From NCBI GenBank assembly GCA_964528595.1, contig CAZGTM010000009.1:26791-90790 (forward strand): a DNA stretch of 64,000 nucleotides, written 5' to 3'. Under the pieces are notes generated by a model. The model saw only the letters and a program-made list of their open reading frames with translations. It was not told the DNA's origin and made no database searches. A program made the translations under genes and the position numbers. The DNA comes from CAYFKJ01 sp964528595. GTDB taxonomy: Bacteria; Pseudomonadota; Alphaproteobacteria; UBA2966. This document shows, piece by piece, positions 53,275-62,746 of the stretch (within the stretch, counting starts at the first letter, position 1; each line of letters opens with the position of its first letter).

Positions 53275-54579
53275 ATGGCCCATGTCATGTCCAGTGTCTT
53301 CGCGCTGCTCGCGAGTATGGCCGTGTTGCTCCTGGGCCATGGCCTGTTCAGCACCCTCCTGTCGTTGCGTATGGCGGAGGAGGGGTTCTCCGACCTCACC
53401 ACAGGTCTGGTGCAGTCGGCCTATTTCGGCGGCTTCATTATCGGAACTCTATTTTGTCACCGCGTCATCGACCGGGCCGGACATATCCGCTCGTTCGCGA
53501 CGTTCGCCACGCTCGCATCGGCCGCGGCGTTGGTCCACGCTTTTGTTGTGACGCCGGAAGTCTGGGCGGTCTTGCGCGCCATGACGGGGTTCTGCGTCGC
53601 CGGTATTTTCATGATCACCGAAAGTTGGCTCAACGGTAAAGTCGACAACACCCAGCGCGGCAGCGTCCTCGGTCTCTATATGGCAACGTGTTCCCTGGCG
53701 ATCGGCGCCGGCCAATTCCTGCTGGGTATTGCCGATCCGCTCGAATTCGAGTTGTTCAGCATCGTCGCCATTTTGTTTTCGCTCGCTCTGGTGCCGATCC
53801 TTCTGACCAAGTCCGAAGCACCGCCGATTCCGGAAACCAATCGTTTCGGTTTGTGGAAGTTGTTGCGCATATCGCCGGTCGGTTTGGCCGTCTGTTTCTG
53901 TGTCGGCACGATGAACAGCTCATTTTATGCCTTGGCCCCAATCTATGCCCGCGCCATCGGATTCGACGCCTCTGAAATTGCGCGCTTCATGGGTATTGCC
54001 ATTGTCAGCGGCCTAGCCTTGCAGTGGCCTATGGGGTGGCTGTCCGACAAGTTGGACCGCCGCCTCGTGCTGGCCGTGATCAGCTTTGCCACGGCGGCGG
54101 CGGCGGCGTCGCTCATCAATTCGGCGGCAATGACAAACCTGCAAATCTACGCGGCGGCCGGCGTGTTCGGCGGTTTTTGCTTCACGCTCTACGGCCAGGG
54201 TATCAGTCACGCCAACGACAAGGCGGATCCCTCTGATTTAATCGCCGTGAGTGCCGGTTTGCTGTTGTTCTATGGCCTGGGCGCGGTTTCCGGACCGATT
54301 GCCGCCGCCGCCGTCATGTCCTGGTTGGGCAGTGAGAGTTTATTCGTTTTTCCAGCCGTGATTGCCGGACTTGTGACTTTGTTTACACTAATTAGAATGA
54401 TGATGCGGGCGCCGGTGCCGCTTGAGGATCAAAACGATTTCGTGTTGATGCCCTCGACGACGCCGATGGCCGTCGAGTTGGATCCGCGCGGCGAGGACGA
54501 GCAATTTGATCTCGATTTCGAACCGGCGGAGGCGACGGACGAGGACGCCCTGGAATGGGGGGATCCTGTGGAAGGTTGA
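53275..54579 (+). CDS. MFS transporter, YcaD-like
   Basis: 434 residues, twelve membrane segments, GGAGG upstream. GLVQSAYFGGFIIGTLF and the WPMGWLSDKLDRRLVL loop match the YcaD branch of the major facilitators. The C-terminal 45 residues are an acidic cytoplasmic tail. It is followed 24 nt later by an SDR gene. Substrate unknown. Confidence 0.88.
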   Translation: MAHVMSSVFALLASMAVLLLGHGLFSTLLSLRMAEEGFSDLTTGLVQSAYFGGFIIGTLFCHRVIDRAGHIRSFATFATLASAAALVHAFVVTPEVWAVLRAMTGFCVAGIFMITESWLNGKVDNTQRGSVLGLYMATCSLAIGAGQFLLGIADPLEFELFSIVAILFSLALVPILLTKSEAPPIPETNRFGLWKLLRISPVGLAVCFCVGTMNSSFYALAPIYARAIGFDASEIARFMGIAIVSGLALQWPMGWLSDKLDRRLVLAVISFATAAAAASLINSAAMTNLQIYAAAGVFGGFCFTLYGQGISHANDKADPSDLIAVSAGLLLFYGLGAVSGPIAAAAVMSWLGSESLFVFPAVIAGLVTLFTLIRMMMRAPVPLEDQNDFVLMPSTTPMAVELDPRGEDEQFDLDFEPAEATDEDALEWGDPVEG

Positions 54580-54603
54580 ACGATTGGGAAATGGGTCTGT
54601 CAA

Positions 54604-55377
54604 ATGAGTAGTGCGCTGGAGAGATTTTCACTATCGGGCCGCAAAGCCCTGATCACCGGATCGTCGCGCGGCATCGGTTGGGAAAGCGCCCGGGCCATGG
54701 CGGCGGCCGGCGCGAGCGTATTCCTCAATGGCCGCGACGAGAGCGTACTGCAGCAGCGCGTGGACGAGTTGACTGACGCCGGACATGAGGCCGGCTTCGT
54801 CGTTTTCGACGCCCATGACGCAGAAGCCTCCGCCGCCGCGGCGACGGAGTTACTTGAGGCGGAGGGCTGCATCGATGTCCTGGTCTCCAATGCCGGCGCC
54901 GCTTACCGCAAGTCCCTTGCCGACACCTCTATCGAGGGCTGGCGGGGTGTCCTCGAAAGCCACATGACCACCTCGTTTGCGCTGGCCAAGACGCTGGCGC
55001 CGAAGATGCAGGAGCAGGGATGGGGCCGGATCGTGCTGACGTCATCGGTCATGGGCCAGGTCAGCCGGCCCAACAATACGGCTTACTCGGCCGCCAAGGG
55101 CGGCATGAATGCACTGGTGCGGGCGTTGGCCGCCGAACTCGGCGTCGACGGCATTACCTGTAACGCCGTGGCGCCGGGCTGGGTACTGACCAAGGCCACC
55201 GAGGAATTGAGCCTCGACAATCAATGGAACGATCTGATCGTTAACCGCAATCCGCTGAAACGCTGGGGGCAGCCGGAGGAAATCGCTTCGGCTGTTCTGT
55301 TTTTGGCGTCTGAGGCCGGTTCGTTTACCACCGGCCAGGTCTTGACGGTGGACGGTGGGCTATCGGCGGTCCTCTAG
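54604..55377 (+). CDS. SDR-family oxidoreductase, canonical
   Basis: 257 residues with every classical SDR element: TGSSRGIG (18-25), NAG (96-98), catalytic Ser147, Tyr161 and Lys165 (YSAAK), and the C-terminal TTGQVLTVDGG. It resembles gluconate 5-dehydrogenase/3-oxoacyl-ACP reductase types. Close spacing to the MFS gene suggests the pair handles one compound. Confidence 0.9.
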   Translation: MSSALERFSLSGRKALITGSSRGIGWESARAMAAAGASVFLNGRDESVLQQRVDELTDAGHEAGFVVFDAHDAEASAAAATELLEAEGCIDVLVSNAGAAYRKSLADTSIEGWRGVLESHMTTSFALAKTLAPKMQEQGWGRIVLTSSVMGQVSRPNNTAYSAAKGGMNALVRALAAELGVDGITCNAVAPGWVLTKATEELSLDNQWNDLIVNRNPLKRWGQPEEIASAVLFLASEAGSFTTGQVLTVDGGLSAVL

Positions 55378-55480
55378 GCTGCGTTGCTTCATATAGACTT
55401 AGCTTTTAACCTTTTATGATTTATAAGAGTATTCGTTTGGTGAGCGTTTTGGTGACATTGCGACCGGAGAACGAACAGGC

Positions 55481-56002
55481 ATGACGGATTCCGACGCCAA
55501 TTTGGGGAGCGGCGGCGACGATGAGTTGGGTGAGGAGGAAACACTCACCAAAGGTCTCTATTTAGAGGCCCTTCAGCTTATCGAACGCCTGCACCGTCAG
55601 TTTCTCGATGTGATCAAGGCCGAACTCGACCGCCTGGGCATCAAGGACTGCAACAACGTGCAAGCGCTGATCCTCTACAACATCGGCGGCGCGGAAATGA
55701 CGGTCGGCGAGCTCACGTCACGCGGCTATTACCTGGGCTCCAACGTCACTTACAATCTGAAGAAGCTGGTCGAGAACGGCTTCGTCGATCAGGAACGCTC
55801 GACCCATGACCGTCGCTCGGTTCGCATCCAGCTTTCGGAAAAAGGTCAGGCTTTACACGCTTCGATGGATGAACTTTATCGTCAGCATGTCGTTGCCCTG
55901 ACAGAGGGCGTGATCGATCCCGATGCCCTGGCCGGCATCAATCAAAGTCTCAAGACGATGGAACGCTTCTGGGCCGACCAGCTGAGGTTCAGCGGACGCT
56001 AA
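55481..56002 (+). CDS. ldtR: MarR-family regulator, LdtR-like
   Basis: 173 residues. The stretch QLIERLHRQFLDVIKAELDR, then NNVQALILYNIGGAEMTVGE, RGYYLGSNVTYNLKKLVENG and the wing DRRSVRIQLSEKG match LdtR, the alphaproteobacterial regulator of L,D-transpeptidase and stress genes. No transpeptidase gene is adjacent. Its stop overlaps the convergent EamA stop by four bases. Confidence 0.85.
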   Translation: MTDSDANLGSGGDDELGEEETLTKGLYLEALQLIERLHRQFLDVIKAELDRLGIKDCNNVQALILYNIGGAEMTVGELTSRGYYLGSNVTYNLKKLVENGFVDQERSTHDRRSVRIQLSEKGQALHASMDELYRQHVVALTEGVIDPDALAGINQSLKTMERFWADQLRFSGR

Positions 56003-56922
56003 GCCTGCCCGCCGAACTTCGGTTTCGGCACCACCGTTATCAATGCCCCGATGACCAGCGCCAGCGCCACGAGTTCCGTGGGGCCGATGGGCTCGTTCAA
56101 GATCAGGGCACTTGAGGCAAGTCCCACGGCTGGAACCGCCAGTACCGATATGGATGAAACCGAGACCGGCACCAGTTCAACGATGCGGAACCAAAGCCAG
56201 TAACCCAGGCCGAGGGCGACGAAGGTCGAAAAGATGGTTGCCCAAACGACTTCGGCGGTGGGCCAGTGCAAAACGCCGATATCGCCGAACGCCGCCGCCA
56301 GCAGCGGGATGCCGCCCAGCGTGAACTGCCAGCCGACGACGACGACCATCGGGATGCCCCAGTCGACCTTCTTGACGGTGACGGTGCCGCCGGCCCAAAG
56401 CACGGCGGAACCGAGCATGGCGATGGCGCCCCAGGGGGCCTCGCCGATTTCCGTCCAGCCTCTGGCGGTCAGGACGCCGACGGCGCCGATCCCCATGGCC
56501 AGGCCCAGCCAGTGGCTCAACTTGGGCCGGTCGCCCATCACGGGAATGCCGATGATGAAGGCCCACAATGGCATGGTGTAGGCGATCATGGCGGCGTGCC
56601 CGGAAGGCATCAAGGTCAGCGCCAGGGCCGACAAATAAAGCCAGCCAGTCGCGTTCATCAGCGCGATCAGCAGCATGGGCCGCCAAATCCTGCGTGGTAG
56701 TTTGAGGGATCGTCCGGACAAGTGGGCGATGGCCATGACACAAGAGCCGCAGCCCAACGCCGAAATGGCGCGGAACGTGAACACCGGCAATCCTTCGGCG
56801 GCGATCTTCATGATCGGCCAGCTGGCGCCCCAAATGAGCGTCAGCGCGGCCAGGAACAGCAAGCCCTGGACGGGCAGGCGGCTGGCCTGCCCCGGAACGC
56901 TTTCCGCCGGGTTGTCGGCCAA
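55999..56922 (-). CDS. EamA-family (DMT) transporter
   Basis: 307 residues with ten membrane segments in two EamA repeats (LTLIWGASWPIMKIAAEGLP at the front; VSSISVLAVPAVGLASSALI near the end). It lies 3 nt after the glutaryl-CoA dehydrogenase gene in the same direction, so the two are probably co-transcribed. Substrate unknown. Confidence 0.87.
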   Translation of the reverse strand: MADNPAESVPGQASRLPVQGLLFLAALTLIWGASWPIMKIAAEGLPVFTFRAISALGCGSCVMAIAHLSGRSLKLPRRIWRPMLLIALMNATGWLYLSALALTLMPSGHAAMIAYTMPLWAFIIGIPVMGDRPKLSHWLGLAMGIGAVGVLTARGWTEIGEAPWGAIAMLGSAVLWAGGTVTVKKVDWGIPMVVVVGWQFTLGGIPLLAAAFGDIGVLHWPTAEVVWATIFSTFVALGLGYWLWFRIVELVPVSVSSISVLAVPAVGLASSALILNEPIGPTELVALALVIGALITVVPKPKFGGQA

Positions 56923-56925
56923 GAC

Positions 56926-58137
56926 CTAAAAAGCGGCGATGCCGGTTTGCGAGCGGCCCAGGATCAGGGCATGGATGTCGTGGGTGCCCTCGTAGGTGTT
57001 GACCGCTTCCAGGTTCATGGCGTGGCGGATGACGTGGAATTCATCCGATACGCCGTTACCGCCGTGCATGTCGCGGGCCATGCGCGCGATATCGAGCGCC
57101 TTGCCGCAGTTGTTGCGTTTGATGATCGAGACCATTTCGTGGGTCGCCCGGCCCTCGTCCATCAGACGGCCGACGGCCAGCGCGGCTTCGAAACCGAGGC
57201 TGATTTCGGTCTGCATGTCGGCGAGCTTCTTCTGGATGAGCTGGGTCGCCGCCAGGGGCCGGCCGAACTGCTTGCGGTCGAGGGTGTATTGCCGTGCGGC
57301 ATGCCAGCAAAACTCGGCGGCGCCCATGGCGCCCCAGGCGATGCCGAAACGGGCGCGGAACAGGCAGCCCAGCGGACCCTTGAGGCCCGAGACATTGGGC
57401 AGTTCGTTCTCGGCGGGCACGAAAACCTCGTCCATCACGATTTCGCCGGTGCTCGAAGCGCGCAGCGCAAATTTGCCCTCGATCTTCGGCGTCGTCAGGC
57501 CTTCCATGCCGCGTTCGAGGATGTAGCCCTTGACCACGTCGTCGTCGTTCTTGGCCCAGACGATGAAGACATCGGCGTAGGGCGAATTGGAGATCCACAT
57601 CTTGGCGCCGCTCACCTTAAAGCCGCCGTCGGCGGTGCGGGCGCGGGTGATCATGCCGCCGGGATCGGAGCCGTGATCGGGCTCGGTCAGGCCGAAGGCG
57701 CCGATCAACTCACCGGTCGCCAGACCGGGCAGGTACTTCTCTTTCTGGGCGTCGCTGCCGTACGCATTGATCGGGTGCATGACCAGACTGGACTGGACGC
57801 TCATGGTCGAGCGGTAACCGGAATCGATGCGCTCAACCTCGCGCGCCATGATGCCGTAGGCGGTATAGGAGACGCCGGCGCAGCCGTAGCCTTCGATCGT
57901 CGGGCCGAGCATGCCGAGTTCGCCCATTTCCGTCAGTACTTCGCGGTGGAAGATCTCGTTGCGGTTGGCCTCGATGATGCGGGGCATCAGCTTGTCCTCG
58001 CAGTAGGACCTAACGCTGTCCTGGATCAGGCGCTCTTCCTCGGTCAGGCGCTCGGTCAACAGGAAGGGATCGTCCCACTGGAAGACGGGCTTCAAGGTGG
58101 TGACGTCGGCGGAGGCTTGGGCGGTTTCGGCGTTCAT
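56926..58137 (-). CDS. gcdH: Glutaryl-CoA dehydrogenase
   Basis: 403 residues of the acyl-CoA dehydrogenase fold. The catalytic base is Glu383 in YEGTHDIHALILGR; GYRSTMSVQSSLVMHPI carries the Arg and Ser that recognise the glutaryl carboxylate. LTEPDHGSDPGGM and WISNSPYADVFIVWA line the FAD site. It oxidises and decarboxylates glutaryl-CoA to crotonyl-CoA in lysine/tryptophan breakdown. Confidence 0.93.
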   Translation of the reverse strand: MNAETAQASADVTTLKPVFQWDDPFLLTERLTEEERLIQDSVRSYCEDKLMPRIIEANRNEIFHREVLTEMGELGMLGPTIEGYGCAGVSYTAYGIMAREVERIDSGYRSTMSVQSSLVMHPINAYGSDAQKEKYLPGLATGELIGAFGLTEPDHGSDPGGMITRARTADGGFKVSGAKMWISNSPYADVFIVWAKNDDDVVKGYILERGMEGLTTPKIEGKFALRASSTGEIVMDEVFVPAENELPNVSGLKGPLGCLFRARFGIAWGAMGAAEFCWHAARQYTLDRKQFGRPLAATQLIQKKLADMQTEISLGFEAALAVGRLMDEGRATHEMVSIIKRNNCGKALDIARMARDMHGGNGVSDEFHVIRHAMNLEAVNTYEGTHDIHALILGRSQTGIAAF

Positions 58138-58202
58138 GGGGGGCTCCTGTCGGTATCGTACGTAATATTGTAGTGCAAATCGGGATCGCTGCGCGGAATT
58201 CT

Positions 58203-58598
58203 CTATTCGGTTGGGATCACGGCGTAGGTTTCGATTTCAACCAGGGCGCGGCTCTCGATCAGGCGGGAGATCTCGACGACGGCCATGGCGGGGTAATGCT
58301 TGCCGATAACCTCGCGCCAGGCGGCCCCAATGTCCTTGACATTCGTCAAGTAGGCGTCCCGGTCCGTGATGTACCATGTCTGGCGAACAATGTGTTCGGG
58401 CTTTGCGCCGGCTTCGGCCAAAACCTCGACGGTGTTCATCAATGCACGGCGTACCTGACCGGCGATTTCGTCACTTTCGAATGTGCCGTCCGGGCGCCAA
58501 CCAATGAGGCCGGCAACATGGACCTGACGACCCTCCGCAGCGATACCAAGCGCGTATCCGCTGGGACGTGGCCAGCCCTCTGGCAGCAGCGTTTGCAT
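58203..58598 (-). CDS. RidA-family protein
   Basis: 131 residues of the YjgF/YER057c/UK114 fold with WYITDRDAYLTNV and the C-terminal SRALVEIETYAVI, whose Arg binds the substrate carboxylate in imine/enamine deaminases. It is upstream of gcdH in the same direction with a 65-nt gap. It may remove reactive enamines or act in a catabolic step. Confidence 0.85.
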   Translation of the reverse strand: MQTLLPEGWPRPSGYALGIAAEGRQVHVAGLIGWRPDGTFESDEIAGQVRRALMNTVEVLAEAGAKPEHIVRQTWYITDRDAYLTNVKDIGAAWREVIGKHYPAMAVVEISRLIESRALVEIETYAVIPTE

Positions 58599-58794
58599 GA
58601 TGTTCTCCGCCTAACCTGTTTCCGAATTGGTGGGGTATCCAACAAATTTGGAAAATGTTTTAAACCTAAAATATGTTTTGAGCAACAATTGGCCTTACCT
58701 GCGACATCTGGACGCGTTTGCCGCAGAGCCCCGAACGGGTTATATCATTACTACTCACGGGGACAAATTGGCCGCAATGGTGGAGCGCCAAGCT

Positions 58795-60006
58795 ATGGAC
58801 TACACAAAATTCTTCGCTGACCGCATTTCGGAGCTTAAGGCCGAGGGCCGTTACAGGGTCTTTGCCGAGCTCGCCCGTCATGCCGGTAATTTCCCCCGCG
58901 CCACGCGCTACGTCGACGGCGGCACGACCGAAGTCACGGTCTGGTGCAGCAACGATTATCTCGGTATGGGTCAAAATCCCATCGTCCTCGATGCCATGCA
59001 GCAGGCCATTTCCGAGGTCGGCGCAGGGGCCGGCGGCACGCGCAATATTTCGGGCACCAACCACTACCATGTGCTGTTGGAGCAGGAATTGGCCGATCTG
59101 CACGGCACGGAAGCCGGCTTGATTTTCACCTCGGGCTACAACGCCAACGAGGCGGCGCTGAGCACGCTCGGCAAACTGCTCAACAACGCTATCATCTATT
59201 CCGACTCGCTCAATCATTCCTCGATGATCGAAGGCATTCGCCACTCCGGTTGCGAACGCCACATCTTCAAGCACAACGATCTCGCGGACCTGGAAGATAA
59301 GCTTCGCCTCGCCGAACCCGGCCGGGCCAAGATCATCGCCTTCGAATCGGTCTATTCCATGGACGGCGACATTGCGCCGATTGCCGAGTTCTGCGATCTC
59401 GCCGACAAGTACGGCGCCATGACCTATCTCGATGAAGTCCACGCCGTCGGCCTCTATGGCGAACGCGGCGGCGGCGTCGCGGAACGCGACGGGGTGATGG
59501 ACCGTTTGACGGTTATCAACGGAACGCTGGGCAAGGCCTTTGGCGTCGGCGGCGGATATGTCGCCGGACCCGCCGCCATGCTGGACGCCATCCGGTCTTT
59601 TGCCGCGGCATTTATTTTCTCGACCTCCCTCAGCCCGGTGATTGCGGCCGGCGCACTGGCCAGCGTCAAGCACCTGAAACAGTCCCAAAGCGAACGGGAG
59701 CGCCATCAGGAACGCGCAGCGCTTTTGAAGCGGAGGTTCCGCGAGCAGGGCTTGCCGGTGATGGATTCGGTCAGTCACATCGTCCCGGTGATGGTCGGCG
59801 ATCCTGTGCTCTGCAAGCAGGCGTCCGACATGCTGCTGGACGACCACGGCATTTACGTGCAACCCATCAATTATCCCACCGTGCCCCGCGGTACGGAGCG
59901 TTTGCGCTTTACGCCGACGCCGCTGCACAGCGACGAGATGATCGAGACCTTGGTGGCCTCGATGTGCACCGTTTGGGACAAGATCGGATTGCGGTTGGCG
60001 GCCTGA
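58795..60006 (+). CDS. hemA: 5-aminolevulinate synthase
   Basis: 403 residues from ATG 58795; the frame is open to 58627 but the conserved N terminus MDYTKFFADRISELKAEGRY begins here. The PLP Lys is Lys247 in NGTLGKAFGVGGGY, one off from Lys248 of the Rhodobacter enzyme. It condenses glycine with succinyl-CoA, the C4 route to heme that is confined to alphaproteobacteria among bacteria with few exceptions. The 196-nt region upstream, shared with RidA, is AT-rich and probably regulatory. Confidence 0.96.
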   Translation: MDYTKFFADRISELKAEGRYRVFAELARHAGNFPRATRYVDGGTTEVTVWCSNDYLGMGQNPIVLDAMQQAISEVGAGAGGTRNISGTNHYHVLLEQELADLHGTEAGLIFTSGYNANEAALSTLGKLLNNAIIYSDSLNHSSMIEGIRHSGCERHIFKHNDLADLEDKLRLAEPGRAKIIAFESVYSMDGDIAPIAEFCDLADKYGAMTYLDEVHAVGLYGERGGGVAERDGVMDRLTVINGTLGKAFGVGGGYVAGPAAMLDAIRSFAAAFIFSTSLSPVIAAGALASVKHLKQSQSERERHQERAALLKRRFREQGLPVMDSVSHIVPVMVGDPVLCKQASDMLLDDHGIYVQPINYPTVPRGTERLRFTPTPLHSDEMIETLVASMCTVWDKIGLRLAA

Positions 60007-60030
60007 CTCCATCAAGAGGGGGAGGGGGGA

Positions 60031-60246
60031 TTGAGACGCACACGCGCCGAATACCTGCTTGAGTACATCCGACACGGAAACAGCGTGAAGGTCTGCGCCG
60101 TCGATCCCGTGACGGGATTGGAAGTGTCCATTGTCGGTCCGGCCAATGCCGGCCGCGAGGCGCTCAAGCGCACGGCGGTAGCCAAACTCGAATACGTTCT
60201 CAAAAAACGCCGCAAGAAGGATGGCGAGAACGGAATTTTCGCATAG
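60031..60246 (+). CDS. DUF6898 small protein
   Basis: 71 residues from a TTG start that has a strong GGGGGAGGGGG site 3-7 nt upstream. Sequence EYLLEYIRHGNSVKVCAVDP and TGLEVSIVGPANAGREALKR matches a small alphaproteobacterial family (DUF6898) of unknown role, often near hemA. Lys/Arg-rich C terminus. Confidence 0.75.
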   Translation: MRRTRAEYLLEYIRHGNSVKVCAVDPVTGLEVSIVGPANAGREALKRTAVAKLEYVLKKRRKKDGENGIFA

Positions 60247-60288
60247 TAAAATTTTTTCACTTGCCTTGGACCCCAAGTGCGACGCTTA

Positions 60289-61140
60289 ATGGCGCGGCAA
60301 CTGGGAGATCAAGGTTTGAGTACAATTTCGAGTGCCACGGAAGGCCAACAAGAGCCGAGCGGGCAGCCGATCATATCCATTCAGGATATCCACAAGAATT
60401 TCGGGGGCGTGCGTGCGGTTGACGGCTGTACGTTTGACGTAGAACGCGGCTCCATTACCGGTCTGATCGGACCCAATGGCGCCGGCAAGACGACGCTGTT
60501 CACCATTGTCACCGGTTTTTTCAAACCTGATTCGGGCCGCGTGCTGCTGGAAGGCATGGACGTTACCGGCCAGCAGCCCTACCAGCTGTTCCACAAGGGT
60601 CTGGTGCGGACGTTCCAGATCCCGCACGAATTCAACGGCCTGACCAGTATCGAAAACCTTATGGCGGTGCCGGCGGAGCAGGACGGCGAAAACCTGCTGA
60701 AAGCCTGGTTCATGCCCGGCGCTGTGGCGGCGCGGGAAGAGCAGGTGCGCATCGAAGCGGACGAGACCCTCTCGTTCCTGGGGCTCGACGCCGTGCGTAA
60801 CGAACTGGCCGGCAACCTCTCGGGCGGGCAGAAAAAACTGCTGGAACTGGGCCGCGCCATGATGTCGGGCGCCCATACCGTGCTGCTCGACGAACCGGGC
60901 GCCGGGGTCAACCCGACGCTTCTGCTGCAATTGGGTGAAAAGATCCAGCGCCTGAACAAGGAACGCGGCATCACCTTCTGCATTATCGAGCACAACATGG
61001 ACATGATCGCGCGGCTCTGTGATCCGGTCATCGTCATGGCCGCCGGCAAGGTTCTGACCATGGGCGCGATGGAGGACATTCGCAAGGATGCCCGCGTCCT
61101 CGAAGCCTATCTCGGCTCCCGGGTAGGGGCGGATGCATGA
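60289..61140 (+). CDS. Branched-chain amino acid-type ABC transporter ATPase (LivG-like)
   Basis: About 283 residues from ATG 60289; a TTG at 60316 has a better ribosome site and may be the true start. Walker A GPNGAGKTT, signature LSGGQKKLLELGRAMM, Walker B VLLDEPGAGVNP. The insert after Walker A (LFHKGLVRTFQIPHEF) marks the LivG branch. Overlaps livF by four bases. Confidence 0.9.
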   Translation: MARQLGDQGLSTISSATEGQQEPSGQPIISIQDIHKNFGGVRAVDGCTFDVERGSITGLIGPNGAGKTTLFTIVTGFFKPDSGRVLLEGMDVTGQQPYQLFHKGLVRTFQIPHEFNGLTSIENLMAVPAEQDGENLLKAWFMPGAVAAREEQVRIEADETLSFLGLDAVRNELAGNLSGGQKKLLELGRAMMSGAHTVLLDEPGAGVNPTLLLQLGEKIQRLNKERGITFCIIEHNMDMIARLCDPVIVMAAGKVLTMGAMEDIRKDARVLEAYLGSRVGADA

Positions 61141-61844
61141 CCGTTCTGGCGTTAGAGGAAATCACCGCCGGCTACGGCAGCGATGCGCCCATTTTGCACG
61201 GCGTATCGCTCAAGCTGGAGCCCGGTGAAATCGTTTCCATCGTCGGACCCAACGGCGCCGGCAAGTCGACCGCCATGAAGGCCGTTTTCGGCCTGCTGCA
61301 TCTCTACGGCGGCAAAGTGGTGTTGAGCGATCAGGACATCACCGGTACGCCGCCGGAAAAGGTTGTCGGCAAGGGCGTTTGCTTCGTACCCCAGACGGAC
61401 AACGTTTTCCCCAATCTGTCGGTGCAGGAAAATCTCGAGATGGGCGGCTACATCCTCGACGGTCCGCTGGACGACAGATTGGCCAAAGTCTACGACCTCT
61501 TTCCGCCCTTGCTGGAAAAGCGGGATCAGGCGGCGGGCACTTTGTCCGGCGGGCAGCGCCAGATGGTCGCCATGGGGCGCGCGCTGATGCTCGATCCCGT
61601 CGTCCTCATGCTCGACGAACCGACGGCGGGCCTCAGCCCGAAATATGCCGAGGAAATATTTGAATTGATTATTCGCGTCAACGGCGCCGGGACGCCGGTA
61701 CTGATGGTGGAGCAGAACGCCAAGCAGGCGCTGGCGATCTCGCATCGCGGCTACGTCCTGGTCGACGGACAGAACCGGCATGAAGGCACCGGCGCCGAAT
61801 TGATCGCCGATCCCGAAGTCGCCGAAATGTTCCTGGGGGGTTAG
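61137..61844 (+). CDS. Branched-chain amino acid-type ABC transporter ATPase (LivF-like)
   Basis: 235 residues. Walker A GPNGAGKST, signature LSGGQRQMVAMGRALM, Walker B VLMLDEPTAGLSP; FVPQTDNVFPNLSVQENLEMG is typical of LivF. Starts in the livG stop (ATGA), 2 nt before livH. Confidence 0.92.
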   Translation: MTVLALEEITAGYGSDAPILHGVSLKLEPGEIVSIVGPNGAGKSTAMKAVFGLLHLYGGKVVLSDQDITGTPPEKVVGKGVCFVPQTDNVFPNLSVQENLEMGGYILDGPLDDRLAKVYDLFPPLLEKRDQAAGTLSGGQRQMVAMGRALMLDPVVLMLDEPTAGLSPKYAEEIFELIIRVNGAGTPVLMVEQNAKQALAISHRGYVLVDGQNRHEGTGAELIADPEVAEMFLGG

Positions 61845-61846
61845 CG

Positions 61847-62746
61847 ATGGGTGATCTGCTGATCTTCGTCAATTTCTATCTGATCCCCGGATTGGTGCTG
61901 GGCTCGATCTATGCTCTCGGCGCCATCGGGGTTTCGCTGATCTTCGGCGTGCTGCGTTTCGCTCACTTCGGGCACGGCGATGTCATGACCCTGGGCGGTT
62001 ATTTCGCGCTCTCGACGGTCTGGGCGCTGGGCATCGGCCCGCTCTTGTCCATCCCCATCGCCATGGTTTTGACGGTCGTGGTTTGCTTGGGCATCGACCG
62101 TTTCCTCTATAAGCCGTTCCGCGAGGGATCGGCGATCATCGTCGTTATGGCGTCGTTCGGCGTCGCCTTGATGATCCGGGCCTCGATCCAGGTGTTGTGG
62201 GGACCGGATACGCAGGTTTATGTCGAGGGCATCCAGCGCCCGCTCGTCTTTTTCGAAACTCTGCGTATCGCCGAGCGCCATATCTGGATGATGGTCATCA
62301 CCGTCGCGCTGATCCTGGTTGTCCACTACCTGCTGACGCGCACCCGGACGGGCAAGGCCATGCGGGCGGTGAGCGACAATGCCGAGTTGGCCCGCCTGGC
62401 CGGCATCTCGACCGAAAGGGTCGTGCAGTCGACCTGGGTTGTCGGCGGTTCTCTCGCGGCCTGCGCCGGCGTCTTCGTCGGCTGGGACGGTTTCCTTCAT
62501 TCCAACATGGGTTGGGATCTATTGCTGCCGATGTTCGCCGCAGCCATTCTCGGCGGCATCGGCAAACCTTACGGCGCCATGGCGGGCGGTTTGATCATCG
62601 GTCTGGCCGAGGAACTGGCGGCCTATCCCTGGCTCGGCGACGGCCCCTTGCTGTCACCGGGCTACAAGACGGGTATTGCCTTCGGCATCATGATCATCAT
62701 GTTGATCTGGCGGCCCAGCGGTCTGTTCCGGGGGAGGGTCTACTGA
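61847..62746 (+). CDS. Branched-chain amino acid-type ABC permease (LivH-like)
   Basis: 299 residues with about eight membrane segments. ALGAIGVSLIFGVLRFAHFGHGD at the front (cut here to the key run) and the LGGIGKPYGAMAGGLIIG loop near the end are the LivH marks. Its stop shares one base with the livM start (TGATG). Confidence 0.92.
   Translation: MGDLLIFVNFYLIPGLVLGSIYALGAIGVSLIFGVLRFAHFGHGDVMTLGGYFALSTVWALGIGPLLSIPIAMVLTVVVCLGIDRFLYKPFREGSAIIVVMASFGVALMIRASIQVLWGPDTQVYVEGIQRPLVFFETLRIAERHIWMMVITVALILVVHYLLTRTRTGKAMRAVSDNAELARLAGISTERVVQSTWVVGGSLAACAGVFVGWDGFLHSNMGWDLLLPMFAAAILGGIGKPYGAMAGGLIIGLAEELAAYPWLGDGPLLSPGYKTGIAFGIMIIMLIWRPSGLFRGRVY

Noticed and set aside
56722..58173. Long plus-strand open frame opposite gcdH (483 codons)
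   Set aside because: Mirror frame of a clearly conserved dehydrogenase.
58599..58794. FNR-type box upstream of hemA
   Set aside because: The closest match departs from TTGAT-N4-ATCAA in both half sites.
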